Source of the DNA: a virus
Virus record (IMG/VR): IMGVR_UViG_3300023093_000005
Location: 1-36,360 of that record
DNA: 36,360 nt
Strand: one strand, 5' to 3'
The position numbers and the translations under genes are program-made. Of this stretch, positions 7,283 through 13,589 are shown one piece after another. Position 1 is the first letter of the stretch, and every line of letters begins with the position of its first letter. The notes under the pieces are model-generated. The model was not told where the DNA came from. It did no database searches and saw nothing but the letters and a program-made list of their open reading frames with translations.

Positions 7283-7582
7283 CTATTTATCCCCCAATAA
7301 CTTACTAATCATGTCTTGTTCGTTCTGCTCTTCGGCTCCACCAGTGAATGCTGCGTGGATGTCCTTTTTGATTTGTTCTTTCTTGATAATCTCTGAATAG
7401 AGTAGTTGAGCTGTGTTGGTTATGAATTGTTCCACTATTACAAAGTCATAGGTCTGGGAGGTGTCTTTGATTGGCTTTACAGTTAGGCTGTACTTGCCGA
7501 CTTCAAACTTAATTTTGTCATCGACCCGGATTACTTTTAGTGGAATTTTTGGTATTTCGGGCTCTTTGGCTATATCTGGCAT
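7283..7582 (-). CDS. First gene of packaging operon, 99 aa
   Basis: The N-terminus is proline-rich (AKEPEIPKIPLKVIRVDDKIKFEVGKY) and leads into a beta-rich domain and an acidic helix. The ATG at 7582 has AAGGGAAAGG about 7 nt upstream and is preceded by a roughly 170-nt leader from the promoter at 7760-7788. No homologue is recognised. As the first gene of the unit it may be regulatory or early; this is inference. Confidence 0.65.
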   Translation of the reverse strand: MPDIAKEPEIPKIPLKVIRVDDKIKFEVGKYSLTVKPIKDTSQTYDFVIVEQFITNTAQLLYSEIIKKEQIKKDIHAAFTGGAEEQNEQDMISKLLGDK

Positions 7583-7626
7583 ATTGGTGCCTTTCCCTTA
7601 TGTTGCTAGCTTTGCGATATAAGAGA

Positions 7627-7651
7627 GGCGCACATTCGTGCGGTGTGCGCC
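7627..7651. promoter_or_regulatory. Leader hairpin, 8-bp GC-rich stem
   Basis: GGCGCACA at 7627-7634 and TGTGCGCC at 7644-7651 form a perfect 8-bp stem with a 9-nt loop, in the untranslated leader of the minus-strand operon starting at 7582. No T-run follows, so it looks like a processing or attenuation element and not a simple terminator. Confidence 0.5.
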
Positions 7652-7731
7652 AATACTGTGTAGATAAATAAGATTCACCTAAAGTACTAGGCAGTAATTA
7701 AATACGCCTCTCACATAACACAAGGAGATTT

Positions 7732-7745
7732 GGTGACTTGTCACC
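7732..7745. promoter_or_regulatory. Operator-like palindrome GGTGACttGTCACC
   Basis: This perfect 6+2+6 palindrome lies about 8-21 nt downstream of the predicted start point of the minus promoter (7760-7788) and about 70-85 nt from the divergent plus promoter. Its position and symmetry are those of a repressor operator. No repressor gene has been identified by homology; the adjacent plus-strand genes are candidates. Confidence 0.5.
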
Positions 7746-7759
7746 TATACAGTCTCTAC

Positions 7760-7788
7760 AGTATAGCACTTATGCTAGTAAATGTCCA
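7760..7788 (-). promoter_or_regulatory. Sigma70-type promoter for packaging operon
   Basis: On the minus strand TGGACA (7788-7783) and TATACT (7765-7760) are separated by exactly 17 nt, with a TG-extended -10 (TGCTATACT). This is the best-formed -35/-10 pair among the minus-strand promoters in the window. It would start transcription near 7753, ahead of a roughly 170-nt leader. Confidence 0.65.
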
Positions 7789-7811
7789 GCTAGATACCTC
7801 CGTTACGCTCG

Positions 7812-7826
7812 TGCTAGACTAGGTAT
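7812..7826 (+). promoter_or_regulatory. Extended -10 for leaderless plus-strand transcript
   Basis: TGCTAGACT at 7812-7820 is an extended -10 box lying 6 nt before the ATG at 7827. The start point would therefore be at or next to the A of the start codon, giving a leaderless mRNA. No convincing -35 is seen. It faces away from the minus promoter across about 25 nt. Confidence 0.45.
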
Positions 7827-8039
7827 ATGATTCCCAAGCTGAACATCACACTCTACGATGAACTGGATAGAGCGATTAAAGGTAGTGCCCTTGGTAACCT
7901 CACAGACATAAACAGGTACAGGCAAGATTTAGAGAACTTAATACCATTCTCCCGAGCTGTCTTAGACGGCTCTAAGGGCAGAGTTGAGGTCACTTCTGTT
8001 GAGCAGTTACGCGAAGAGCTTTGGAAGTACTATAGCTAA
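7827..8039 (+). CDS. Plus-strand small protein, possible regulator, 70 aa
   Basis: This is one of only three plus-strand genes. The protein (MIPKLNITLYDELDRAIKGSALG...) starts with a ribbon-like strand and a helix and ends acidic/aromatic (EQLREELWKYYS). The first 20 residues vaguely resemble a ribbon-helix-helix protein, but I cannot confirm it. There is no Shine-Dalgarno upstream, in line with leaderless translation from the -10 at 7812. The stop overlaps the next ATG (TAATG). The divergent arrangement around an operator-like palindrome makes a role in the lysis/lysogeny decision attractive but unproven. Confidence 0.6.
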   Translation: MIPKLNITLYDELDRAIKGSALGNLTDINRYRQDLENLIPFSRAVLDGSKGRVEVTSVEQLREELWKYYS

Positions 8040-8140
8040 TGTCAGACTACGGCCCCAGAACACAGACAAACAAGTACTGTAACTACCATGAGTGTAAGCG
8101 TCCTTGTCACCTGTGTGTTTATATGGGGCGTACTGTTTAA
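8039..8140 (+). CDS. 33-aa Cys-rich mini zinc protein, plus strand
   Basis: The ATG shares its A with the stop of the preceding gene (TAATG). The protein contains YCNYHECKRPCHLCVYMGR, a dense CxxxHxCxxxCHxxC cluster with enough ligands for one zinc. It ends by overlapping the convergent minus gene by 4 nt. The two plus genes form a mini-operon opposed to the long minus operon. Confidence 0.55.
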   Translation: MSDYGPRTQTNKYCNYHECKRPCHLCVYMGRTV

Positions 8141-8334
8141 TTATCCAAGCCTGATGCACGTTTAGCAGCTTCTAATGCTACCGTAGTGGCACTCTCGTCA
8201 CTGAGCATATTTAATACACTGGGTAACTCTTTCTCGAAGCGGTCATACCACATATCACCCGTTAAGACAGCCTTACCCTTAATAGTAACAACTTCGCCAG
8301 CTATCAGCTTATCTAACAATTCTTCTGCACTCAT
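8137..8334 (-). CDS. Hypothetical protein, 65 aa
   Basis: This is a helical acidic protein (MSAEELLDKLIAGEVVTIKGKAVLTGD...). The ATG at 8334 overlaps the HNH gene's TGA (ATGA), which I prefer over the ATG four codons upstream. It is the last gene of the long accessory operon and converges with the plus-strand pair. The function is unknown. Confidence 0.6.
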   Translation of the reverse strand: MSAEELLDKLIAGEVVTIKGKAVLTGDMWYDRFEKELPSVLNMLSDESATTVALEAAKRASGLDN

Positions 8335-8813
8335 ACATGACTCCAACTTCTACCATGTTTAATATCATAAATACGGCCATGCGCTACACCGTACTCTTTG
8401 GCTAGTGATGTGCCGGTGTCACCAGCTAGTAGACGGCGCTTAATCTCAGTGACAATAGCCTCGGTAAGTTTAGCGTTACAGTTTAATGAACCGTGTAATT
8501 TATAGTGCTTATCACGGTAATAGTGCTTCATGTTACCGCTTTGTGTTGTCCACTCTAGGTTAGATATAGCGTTGTTAGTTTTATTCTCATCTAAATGATT
8601 GACGACATTACAACCGTCGGGCTTGTCAAGATATGCTGTAGCTACAAGTCTATGGACTAAGTAACGATGTCCGCCAACTTGAATGTACGGGTAACCCTTG
8701 TTGGTAAGTTGGACACTAGCAAGTTTAAAGTTGCTCTGGTACTGCCAGTATACGTTACCCAGCTCATCGGCAAACCACTGTGTAATACCAGTTCCTATAT
8801 TAAGCGGTTTCAT
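8331..8813 (-). CDS. Free-standing HNH endonuclease
   Basis: This 160-aa protein has an HNH_3-type core: VHRLVATAYLDKPDGCNVVNHLDENKTNNAISNLEWTT-like segments give the H...N...H/N pattern (LVHRLVA, VVNHLDENKTNN, NLEWTTQSGN). The C-terminal helix-turn-helix (LTEAIVTEIKRRLLAG, then SLAKEYGVAHGRIYDIKHGRSW) would bind DNA. The arrangement is that of phage homing endonucleases. No interrupted gene flanks it, so it looks free-standing. It is embedded between two small genes through short overlaps. Confidence 0.85.
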   Translation of the reverse strand: MKPLNIGTGITQWFADELGNVYWQYQSNFKLASVQLTNKGYPYIQVGGHRYLVHRLVATAYLDKPDGCNVVNHLDENKTNNAISNLEWTTQSGNMKHYYRDKHYKLHGSLNCNAKLTEAIVTEIKRRLLAGDTGTSLAKEYGVAHGRIYDIKHGRSWSHV

Positions 8814-8973
8814 CTGGTCGCTTCCATCCGTTATTGAGGGCTTTTTGTTCCCATTCTTGGCCGGTCATCATATTGTGCTTGGCTGCGAACTCGTTGTTCC
8901 ATTCCTGATTGTCGTCAGCACCTTGCTTATACTCGTCGGCAAAGGCGGTGCAATTTTGTAATTCCTTTGCCAT
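8800..8973 (-). CDS. Hypothetical protein, 57 aa
   Basis: This is a Trp/Asn-rich small protein (ADDNQEWNNEFAAKHNMMTG) without recognised domain. The ATG at 8973 follows the preceding stop within two bases and the end overlaps the HNH gene by 14 nt. One Cys only; probably not a zinc ribbon. Confidence 0.55.
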   Translation of the reverse strand: MAKELQNCTAFADEYKQGADDNQEWNNEFAAKHNMMTGQEWEQKALNNGWKRPDETA

Positions 8974-8974
8974 A

Positions 8975-9478
8975 TCATTTCTCCTTAGTTAGTTGGTTTA
9001 ATCGTTGCTCAATATCTGAGTAATCAACATAGCTTTGAGTTGGTGAGCCGTGATGTTGTAGACTTGTTAGTTCATCCACTCGGGCTGCCTGCACACTAGC
9101 TGCTTCATGAGCGGTGATTAGTTGCATAATTGCGTTTTCTAACTCAAACTCATAGGCGTACAGGTCGTCAGGCACTTTACCGGTCATGATTGATTCGGTA
9201 GTTAGCTGAATAGATAGTTTGCGAATAGGGTCTTGCAAGGCTTCCCGTAGCTCTGATGTATTACTAACAGGGGTAACTTGTTCAGCAAGCCACTCAGAAG
9301 CATCTAATCGATTACAACTCATACACTCGCGGTACTGATTGGGGACTGATTTAGGGGCGTTCACCCACGACCAGTTGTGTTCTTCGGCGTCGTTGGGTAG
9401 CTCATAACAGATAGCTTGACCTGACTGCCCTGGGTCTGGTGCATTATCGGATGTATTACTATTGGTTGAGTGGGTCAT
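8975..9478 (-). CDS. Hypothetical protein with zinc-ribbon-like N-terminal half, 167 aa
   Basis: The N-terminal half carries the EEHNWSWVNAP ... YRECMSCNRLD module (H-x-W then CxxC), matching the mini zinc ribbons nearby. The C-terminal half is helical with AARVDELTSLQHHG, matching the ARIDEL helix of other small genes. It thus looks like a fusion of two modules that occur separately elsewhere in this genome. The ATG overlaps the previous TGA (ATGA). Confidence 0.65.
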   Translation of the reverse strand: MTHSTNSNTSDNAPDPGQSGQAICYELPNDAEEHNWSWVNAPKSVPNQYRECMSCNRLDASEWLAEQVTPVSNTSELREALQDPIRKLSIQLTTESIMTGKVPDDLYAYEFELENAIMQLITAHEAASVQAARVDELTSLQHHGSPTQSYVDYSDIEQRLNQLTKEK

Positions 9479-9564
9479 CGTGTTTCCTTAGTCTGGTGTT
9501 TCCAGCAAAAGAGGCTAACATTTTGAGTTGGCCTAAAGCACATCCACATGCTGCATTTACTCAT
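9475..9564 (-). CDS. 29-aa Cys/Trp-rich mini protein
   Basis: This tiny protein (MSKCSMWMCFRPTQNVSLFC...) has C-x4-C...CWKH ligands at residues 4, 9, 20 and 23. Both ends are joined to the neighbours by ATGA overlaps, which is the main reason to accept it. The function is unknown. Confidence 0.45.
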   Translation of the reverse strand: MSKCSMWMCFRPTQNVSLFCWKHQTKETR

Positions 9565-9710
9565 GATATCTCCTTATCCTTAGTATTAGCGGGGGCATCA
9601 AGTGGGTCCTTGGCTAGACCGTTGGCTTTAAAGGACTTCCACTTCTCGGTTTCGTAGGCGTAGCCCCATGCAAACTTAAAGCGTCTGTAGATTTTTCTAA
9701 GCTTGTTCAT
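9561..9710 (-). CDS. Hypothetical basic protein, 49 aa
   Basis: The N-terminus is basic and aromatic (MNKLRKIYRRFKFAWGYAYE), suited to nucleic-acid or membrane contact, and the tail is acidic and hydrophilic. It is coupled to the next gene by ATGA and overlaps the previous one by 14 nt. No family is recognised. Confidence 0.5.
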   Translation of the reverse strand: MNKLRKIYRRFKFAWGYAYETEKWKSFKANGLAKDPLDAPANTKDKEIS

Positions 9711-9945
9711 CACTACTCCCGTTCTGTTGGTTTTGTAGGGCGGCTATGCGGTCAGCTTGTTTCTCAATGAAGTTTGGGTGAACTGGTGTCCAGTCGATAT
9801 ACCTGTGCTCATCTATACGCCCTGCTAGTACTTCTTTGGCTAGTAGTTGCTTTATGTCGTCTCGAATCGTGCCGTGGGCTATGTGGCCGTTCTTTCTGCA
9901 TATCGCGTCTATAGCATCATCAGTGGATTGGGGGTTATTGGTCAT
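9697..9945 (-). CDS. Hypothetical protein, 82 aa
   Basis: This is a helical protein with AGRIDEHRYIDWTPVHPNF and QADRIAALQNQ segments, related in style to the other ARIDEL-type small proteins. It is ATGA-coupled to the zinc ribbon gene before it. The function is unknown. Confidence 0.55.
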   Translation of the reverse strand: MTNNPQSTDDAIDAICRKNGHIAHGTIRDDIKQLLAKEVLAGRIDEHRYIDWTPVHPNFIEKQADRIAALQNQQNGSSDEQA

Positions 9946-10022
9946 GCTACTTTCTCTCCGCAGAACTCACACGAGCCATCATTGAACGGTTTTGTTAACA
10001 TGCCGCAGTTCTTGCAAATCAT
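9942..10022 (-). CDS. 26-aa complete zinc ribbon
   Basis: The whole protein is one zinc ribbon: MICKNCGMLTKPFNDGSCEFCGE, with two CxxCG-type knuckles 15 residues apart. It is among the shortest credible genes in the window. Support comes from the four-Cys pattern and from ATGA overlap downstream and close overlap upstream. A protein this small probably acts by binding a larger partner. Confidence 0.6.
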   Translation of the reverse strand: MICKNCGMLTKPFNDGSCEFCGEKVA

Positions 10023-10558
10023 AGTGCCTCCCTATGTTTCTCAATCGTTTCTGCTACTTGGTCTATGGCTTGGTTGTAGGCGTCATGTGCTACCTCTGAT
10101 GCGTCTAGGTCACGTTCGGGGTGTAGTTCAAACTTCTTAGGCAGTTCAGCAAGCAAGCTATCTAGCTGGGCTTTTAGGAGGGCTTTGGTAGCAGCCTTGG
10201 CCTTTTGGGTTGCATCATTGTTCCAGCCGGTGTCCCATGTTTCAGAACGGTGTAAGGCTAATATCTCATCTAGTTCAGCATCTACGCCTTTACTTGGGGT
10301 GTCGCTCTGCTTCTGTGGGGCAGGAGTTGGGGCTAAACGCTTCAAAGTGAATTTCTCTATGTTCGGGTCTAAATGCGTATTGAAGCGGCCGTAGTTAAGC
10401 GGCCATGAGTGTTCTTCAATTTCCTTGCTACTGTCTAATTCCTGCCATCCCTTACGCTTTAAATCGCGTAGGTACTCGTCTCCGTCTATAACAGAGCAGT
10501 CGTACTGAAATTGCTGGTATATCCAGTTACTCTGCTGGTTTGCTGATTGGTCTGTCAT
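10019..10558 (-). CDS. Hypothetical protein, 179 aa
   Basis: The N-terminal segment is aromatic-rich (NWIYQQFQYDCSVIDGDEYL), the linker Pro/Gln-rich (APTPAPQKQSDTPSKG), and the C-terminal half helical, with AKAATKALLKAQLDSLLAELP. The start ATG at 10558 overlaps the previous TGA (ATGA). The C-terminal half resembles that of the 110-aa gene at 11054 (HRSETWDTGWNNDA versus KHMGDTGWNGNV), suggesting related domains. The function is unknown. Confidence 0.6.
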   Translation of the reverse strand: MTDQSANQQSNWIYQQFQYDCSVIDGDEYLRDLKRKGWQELDSSKEIEEHSWPLNYGRFNTHLDPNIEKFTLKRLAPTPAPQKQSDTPSKGVDAELDEILALHRSETWDTGWNNDATQKAKAATKALLKAQLDSLLAELPKKFELHPERDLDASEVAHDAYNQAIDQVAETIEKHREAL

Positions 10559-10887
10559 TCCATTACCTTTCCACAAAGACACTGTGGTGCACCTGACATA
10601 CCAGTCTGGCTGTATTCATGCTTATGAACTAGAGGGGTGGCTTTAGCCCCGTAGGTTCTATCTAGCCCATTTATGAGGTCACTCTCTCTGTCGTTCCAGC
10701 CACGCTTGTAGGCGGTCTGCTCTGCCTTGGTAATTAGTAGGGTAAGCTTGGCTTTGGCTTTCTTGGTGAGGTGTATGCACTCAACATCTGGCTCACTGCC
10801 TGTAAGTGTGTGTACCTCGAACCAGTCGTCGTATGACGAGCCTATTTCTTGGAATGGGTCTTCTATGGTTGGGGTTGGAGGGGTCAT
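10555..10887 (-). CDS. Hypothetical protein with C-terminal zinc knuckle, 110 aa
   Basis: The central helix carries AYKRGWNDRESDL, a motif recalling the GWN segments of neighbouring genes. The C-terminus ends KHEYSQTGMSGAPQCLCGKV, an H-x-[YW]...CxC module of the local zinc-ribbon kind. Both ends are in ATGA overlaps. Zinc binding is inferred, and the function is unknown. Confidence 0.6.
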   Translation of the reverse strand: MTPPTPTIEDPFQEIGSSYDDWFEVHTLTGSEPDVECIHLTKKAKAKLTLLITKAEQTAYKRGWNDRESDLINGLDRTYGAKATPLVHKHEYSQTGMSGAPQCLCGKVME

Positions 10888-11054
10888 GACTTCTCCTCTT
10901 GCTTAGCCTTTGATATTGGGAACTGTGCCAATCTAGGTAGGTTTCTGTATGCACCAGCCATACGCCATACATCGTAGGCCGCAAGCTTCTCAAAACCACT
11001 CCCGTCTGGGTTTATGTGCCAAATACTGTTGGTGTAAAGGTTGAAATAGTCCAT
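10884..11054 (-). CDS. Hypothetical protein, 56 aa
   Basis: This is a compact aromatic protein (MDYFNLYTNSIWHINPDGSG) with a helical C-terminal half. It is ATGA-coupled to the next gene and shares one base with the previous stop. No domain is recognised. Confidence 0.55.
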   Translation of the reverse strand: MDYFNLYTNSIWHINPDGSGFEKLAAYDVWRMAGAYRNLPRLAQFPISKAKQEEKS

Positions 11055-11386
11055 TATTGCTTAGCCTTTAGGGTGGCTCGGTGGTCTATTAAGTCGATTA
11101 GTGCGTCTGCTGCTGGGTAGGTTGCCGTACCGTTGATGTATGCCTTTAACTTTGTGATTGCGTAGTCGGTCGCCTTTAGTTGTGCTGCATCTTCTCGCTT
11201 AGTTATGTAGGCTTCTAGGGCTTTGTTGAAATTCTTGTAAACAGTTGCTTCTACGTTACCGTTCCAGCCCGTATCACCCATGTGTTTGAGTGCTAGTTCG
11301 TCTATATATGGTTCTTGGGAGGACACCTTGAACTTTTCGGTCGGCGGCAATTCGGGGAATGGGGGTGGTGGTGTTGGTTTACTCAT
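11054..11386 (-). CDS. Hypothetical protein, 110 aa
   Basis: The N-terminus is Pro-rich (MSKPTPPPPFPELPPTEKFK) and the rest helical, with KHMGDTGWNGNVEATVYKNF. I use the ATG at 11386, which overlaps the previous TGA, instead of the one three codons upstream. The GW-N motif links it to the 10019 and 10555 genes. The function is unknown. Confidence 0.6.
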   Translation of the reverse strand: MSKPTPPPPFPELPPTEKFKVSSQEPYIDELALKHMGDTGWNGNVEATVYKNFNKALEAYITKREDAAQLKATDYAITKLKAYINGTATYPAADALIDLIDHRATLKAKQ

Positions 11387-11550
11387 ACGATGCATTCCTT
11401 TGGTAACAGCGCCTGACGTTTTTCGTTATCACCTGCTGCTGAATTGTAAGAGACGTAGCCACACCCAGTGCAGTAGATTACAAACTGGGTATTGTTCAGA
11501 TTCTTGTAGGTAGTCTTAAACTCATTACGGACAAACGTGTGTTTACTCAT
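11383..11550 (-). CDS. Small zinc-ribbon-like protein, 55 aa
   Basis: A central knuckle (FVIYCTGCGYVSYN) supplies one CxxCG pair, with single Cys and His residues elsewhere (KHTFV, KECIV) as possible further ligands. Its start overlaps the preceding gene's end by 8 nt and its end couples by ATGA. Confidence 0.55.
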   Translation of the reverse strand: MSKHTFVRNEFKTTYKNLNNTQFVIYCTGCGYVSYNSAAGDNEKRQALLPKECIV

Positions 11551-11671
11551 CACCATCTCCATTCACCACCTCAACAGCCATACTACCAGCTTCTAATGCT
11601 AGTACGAGTGCTCTAGCTTTGTCGGCTACTGCTTGGTGTTCGGGGGTTAGTTCTATTGGGGCGAATATCAT
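11543..11671 (-). CDS. Hypothetical helical protein, 42 aa
   Basis: This protein is short, Ala/Glu-rich and helical (LTPEHQAVADKARALVLALE), with an acidic tail. The ATG overlaps the previous TGA. There are no cysteines and no recognised family. Confidence 0.5.
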   Translation of the reverse strand: MIFAPIELTPEHQAVADKARALVLALEAGSMAVEVVNGDGDE

Positions 11672-11937
11672 TTGGATTCTCCTTTACGTTGAGCTTTAAG
11701 CTGCTCTATATGCTTGTCAATGTCTCTCAAAACCTCATCAGGGTGTAACGGGTGATTGGTTTGTTGTGAAACTACAACTCGGGCAACAAAACCTGCTCGC
11801 ATTGAATTAGCGTTATCTATTCGTGCATCTAGTAATGCTTGAGTGATGGCCTGTTTAGCGATTTCTCTACCACCCAGCTTGAGAGTGGAGGCGTAGATAA
11901 CATCTATTAGGTTGTCTATATCTTTAGTAGAGGTCAT
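11668..11937 (-). CDS. Hypothetical protein, 89 aa
   Basis: This helical protein (KQAITQALLDARIDNANSMR) carries the ARID-type helix shared with several small genes here, and its C-terminus (RDIDKHIEQLKAQRKGES) suggests a coiled coil. It is linked to both neighbours by ATGA overlaps. The function is unknown. Confidence 0.6.
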   Translation of the reverse strand: MTSTKDIDNLIDVIYASTLKLGGREIAKQAITQALLDARIDNANSMRAGFVARVVVSQQTNHPLHPDEVLRDIDKHIEQLKAQRKGESK

Positions 11938-12269
11938 TTTGGGCTAGCTCCCGCATGGTTTAATGTTCGCTCGTCTGTCGGTGTTTCAGACCCAACCCAC
12001 TCAACTTGCAGTGTCTTACCGCGTAGGCCACACCATTGACACCAGTGATGCCACTCGATTGTTTTTGAACCCGGCAGGCTTTGTATTGGGCTGCTCGGCT
12101 CGGGCGGGTAGCGTTTAGGGGCGTAATGAAACCCATACCTGTGTATTAGACGCATGAACGGACGGTAAAAAGCGTACTTAATCCGCCACTTAAGTTGAGT
12201 GGTTAGTGGTTCGCTATCCCCGTCCTTGCGAACACTTCGCTTGTCGTTAGCTAGCTCATCCTTGCTCAT
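11934..12269 (-). CDS. Zinc-knuckle protein, 111 aa
   Basis: The protein has a basic helical N-terminal half (LKWRIKYAFYRPFMRLIHRYGFHYAPK) and a C-terminal module EWHHWCQWCGLRGKTLQ with His pairs and CxxC. The histidines of IHRYGFHYAP could complete the site. It starts three bases after the previous TAA. A nucleic-acid-binding role is plausible from charge and metal site. Confidence 0.6.
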   Translation of the reverse strand: MSKDELANDKRSVRKDGDSEPLTTQLKWRIKYAFYRPFMRLIHRYGFHYAPKRYPPEPSSPIQSLPGSKTIEWHHWCQWCGLRGKTLQVEWVGSETPTDERTLNHAGASPK

Positions 12270-12272
12270 GGG

Positions 12273-12431
12273 TTATTCCTGTCCAATCTTGATGTACGAT
12301 GGTTTAGTAAATACTTGTTTATCACAGCGTTCGCAGTTCTTAACGTCTGACCAATCTTTTGCTGGTAATGCTCTACCTAATTGAATAGTTTCGCCCCATC
12401 TGTGTAAGTTTAGTTTGCAAAGTAAGCTCAT
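12273..12431 (-). CDS. Mini zinc-ribbon protein, 52 aa
   Basis: The pattern is CKLNLHRWGETIQ ... VKNCERCDKQ, a C-x4-H-x-W then CxxC ribbon of about 30 residues, typical of the set in this genome. The spacing to its neighbours is tight. There is no signal or membrane segment. Confidence 0.6.
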   Translation of the reverse strand: MSLLCKLNLHRWGETIQLGRALPAKDWSDVKNCERCDKQVFTKPSYIKIGQE

Positions 12432-12443
12432 AGTATACCTTTC

Positions 12444-12695
12444 TTAGAGTGCCTTCTTCTTGCTAGTTCGCGACACGTCAGACGTTCGCTCGGAAGTGGT
12501 GTCTTCAGAACTAACGCACTTGACTTGGGACTGCAACACGTCGGCCAGTAATTTACTAAGCGCTACGGGTGTTATCTTCATGCCATCGTGCTTAATCCAG
12601 ATAGAGTACCGTGTTTCGTTCTCTCTATATGGGTGGCGCTCTAGTACATATACTGGGTCTTTATCCTGCCAAGCGAATGGCCCTAGGCTGCTCAT
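12444..12695 (-). CDS. Hypothetical protein, 83 aa
   Basis: The N-terminal half looks beta-rich (DPVYVLERHPYRENETRYSI, then WIKHDGMKITP) and the tail is Ser/Thr/Lys-rich and probably disordered. AGGAG lies about 10 nt upstream of the ATG. No family is recognised. Confidence 0.55.
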   Translation of the reverse strand: MSSLGPFAWQDKDPVYVLERHPYRENETRYSIWIKHDGMKITPVALSKLLADVLQSQVKCVSSEDTTSERTSDVSRTSKKKAL

Positions 12696-12707
12696 GGTTA
12701 TAGCTCC

Positions 12708-12884
12708 TTAAATATCCATTATGTGTTGGTATTCACAGTCGTTGCATACGGTTTCCATATGGCTAGGGTCGTTGTGAACGTCTGCGTAGTAACCACAGGC
12801 TCTTACTGAAACTGTGACGTCTTGCTTGCCGCAGTCTTCGCATGTTAGCTTTTTGTCTAGTGTAGGCTTATTGGTGGTGGACAT
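12708..12884 (-). CDS. Mini zinc-ribbon protein, 58 aa
   Basis: Two knuckles, LTCEDCGKQDV (residues 14-18 region) and ETVCNDCEYQH, are about 30 residues apart and make a canonical four-Cys zinc ribbon. The ATG is two bases after the previous TAG. It resembles small phage proteins that bind RNA polymerase or DNA, but no specific function can be assigned. Confidence 0.65.
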   Translation of the reverse strand: MSTTNKPTLDKKLTCEDCGKQDVTVSVRACGYYADVHNDPSHMETVCNDCEYQHIMDI

Positions 12885-12886
12885 TG

Positions 12887-12991
12887 CTAAACTCCTACCG
12901 GTATTCCGTGGTCAAGTTCAGGTGGTAACTCATCATCTAATTCACCGGGTAGTGGTGGAAAATGGTCTCTGGTTGGTTGCAGTTTACTCAT
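12887..12991 (-). CDS. Hypothetical acidic peptide, 34 aa
   Basis: This is a Pro/Asp/Glu-rich peptide (HFPPLPGELDDELPPELDHG) with the look of a disordered acidic mimic. GGAG lies upstream of the ATG at a somewhat long distance of 11 nt. The evidence is spacing only, so the call is tentative. Confidence 0.4.
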   Translation of the reverse strand: MSKLQPTRDHFPPLPGELDDELPPELDHGIPVGV

Positions 12992-13057
12992 ATGCTGTAT
13001 TACTCCATTTCTTTGGGTTATTTGGGCTAGTTCTCGCGGGGGTCTGTGGTTCGCACG

Positions 13058-13279
13058 TTAGCGTAACTCACCTCTAAACTCACCAACGGGGTCAGAGTGA
13101 ACACCCTTTAGATACTCTGGTATGGGTGTGGGCTGTGTTTTGCTATCCATGTCACCGTCCATTACGCCGGTCGTAGCACCGCAGTCAGTACATTTCCAGT
13201 AGGTTTCAAGCCCGTCATTAGTTTTGCCCCAACCTTTGTGTAGACAGTTGTATTGTTCTTCTCCGTATTCGAGTATCAT
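13058..13279 (-). CDS. Zinc-ribbon protein, 73 aa
   Basis: A classical small ribbon: NCLHKGWGKTNDGLETYWKC then TDCGATTG, that is C-x-H-x-x-W followed by a Y-W-C-x-x-C-G knuckle. This pattern is common in short phage proteins of unknown role. A polar tail follows. AAGG motifs lie upstream of the ATG. A 66-nt gap without a gene separates it from the next ORF. Confidence 0.65.
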   Translation of the reverse strand: MILEYGEEQYNCLHKGWGKTNDGLETYWKCTDCGATTGVMDGDMDSKTQPTPIPEYLKGVHSDPVGEFRGELR

Positions 13280-13327
13280 GTTGAGTGCCTTACCTTCCTG
13301 CGCTGTACTGGAGTACGAACGCGTTAT

Positions 13328-13573
13328 TTATAGTCCGATTCCTTTTTTACAGTCGGTACAGATAACGATAAAACCAAAGGGTACGGTATTTTCGTGCTTA
13401 CACTTAGTGGCTGCAACACGACTGTTTATGAAGTTCTGTAACGCTTCTTGGGGCGTCTTTCCGAATGCTGCATCGCTCTCTTGTAGGTTGATAAAGTCGC
13501 TGTAGTGAGCAACCCAGCTATCTCCGTCACGCTTAAGTACATAATCTAGTGTCTTGGTTGGTGCTTGTGTCAT
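13328..13573 (-). CDS. HicB-like fold or zinc protein, 81 aa
   Basis: The N-terminal half (LDYVLKRDGDSWVAHYSDFINLQESDAAFGKTPQEALQNFI-type pattern) follows the HicB/partial-RNase H order: strand, strand with D, gap, strand, then a helix TPQEALQNFI. A C-terminal ribbon, CKHENTVPFGFIVICTDCKKG, is appended. GGAGG lies 8 nt before the ATG at 13573. No HicA toxin is seen beside it, so this is not called a toxin-antitoxin pair. It lies directly downstream of the large structured RNA region. Confidence 0.55.
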   Translation of the reverse strand: MTQAPTKTLDYVLKRDGDSWVAHYSDFINLQESDAAFGKTPQEALQNFINSRVAATKCKHENTVPFGFIVICTDCKKGIGL

Positions 13574-13589
13574 GTTGATGACCTCCATA

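Noticed and set aside
7827-8140. Known CI/Cro repressor
   Set aside because: No helix-turn-helix of the CI/Cro type is visible in either plus-strand protein; a regulatory role remains only an inference from position.
13328-13573. HicAB toxin-antitoxin pair
   Set aside because: The protein has a HicB-like order, but no HicA-like partner is present on either side.
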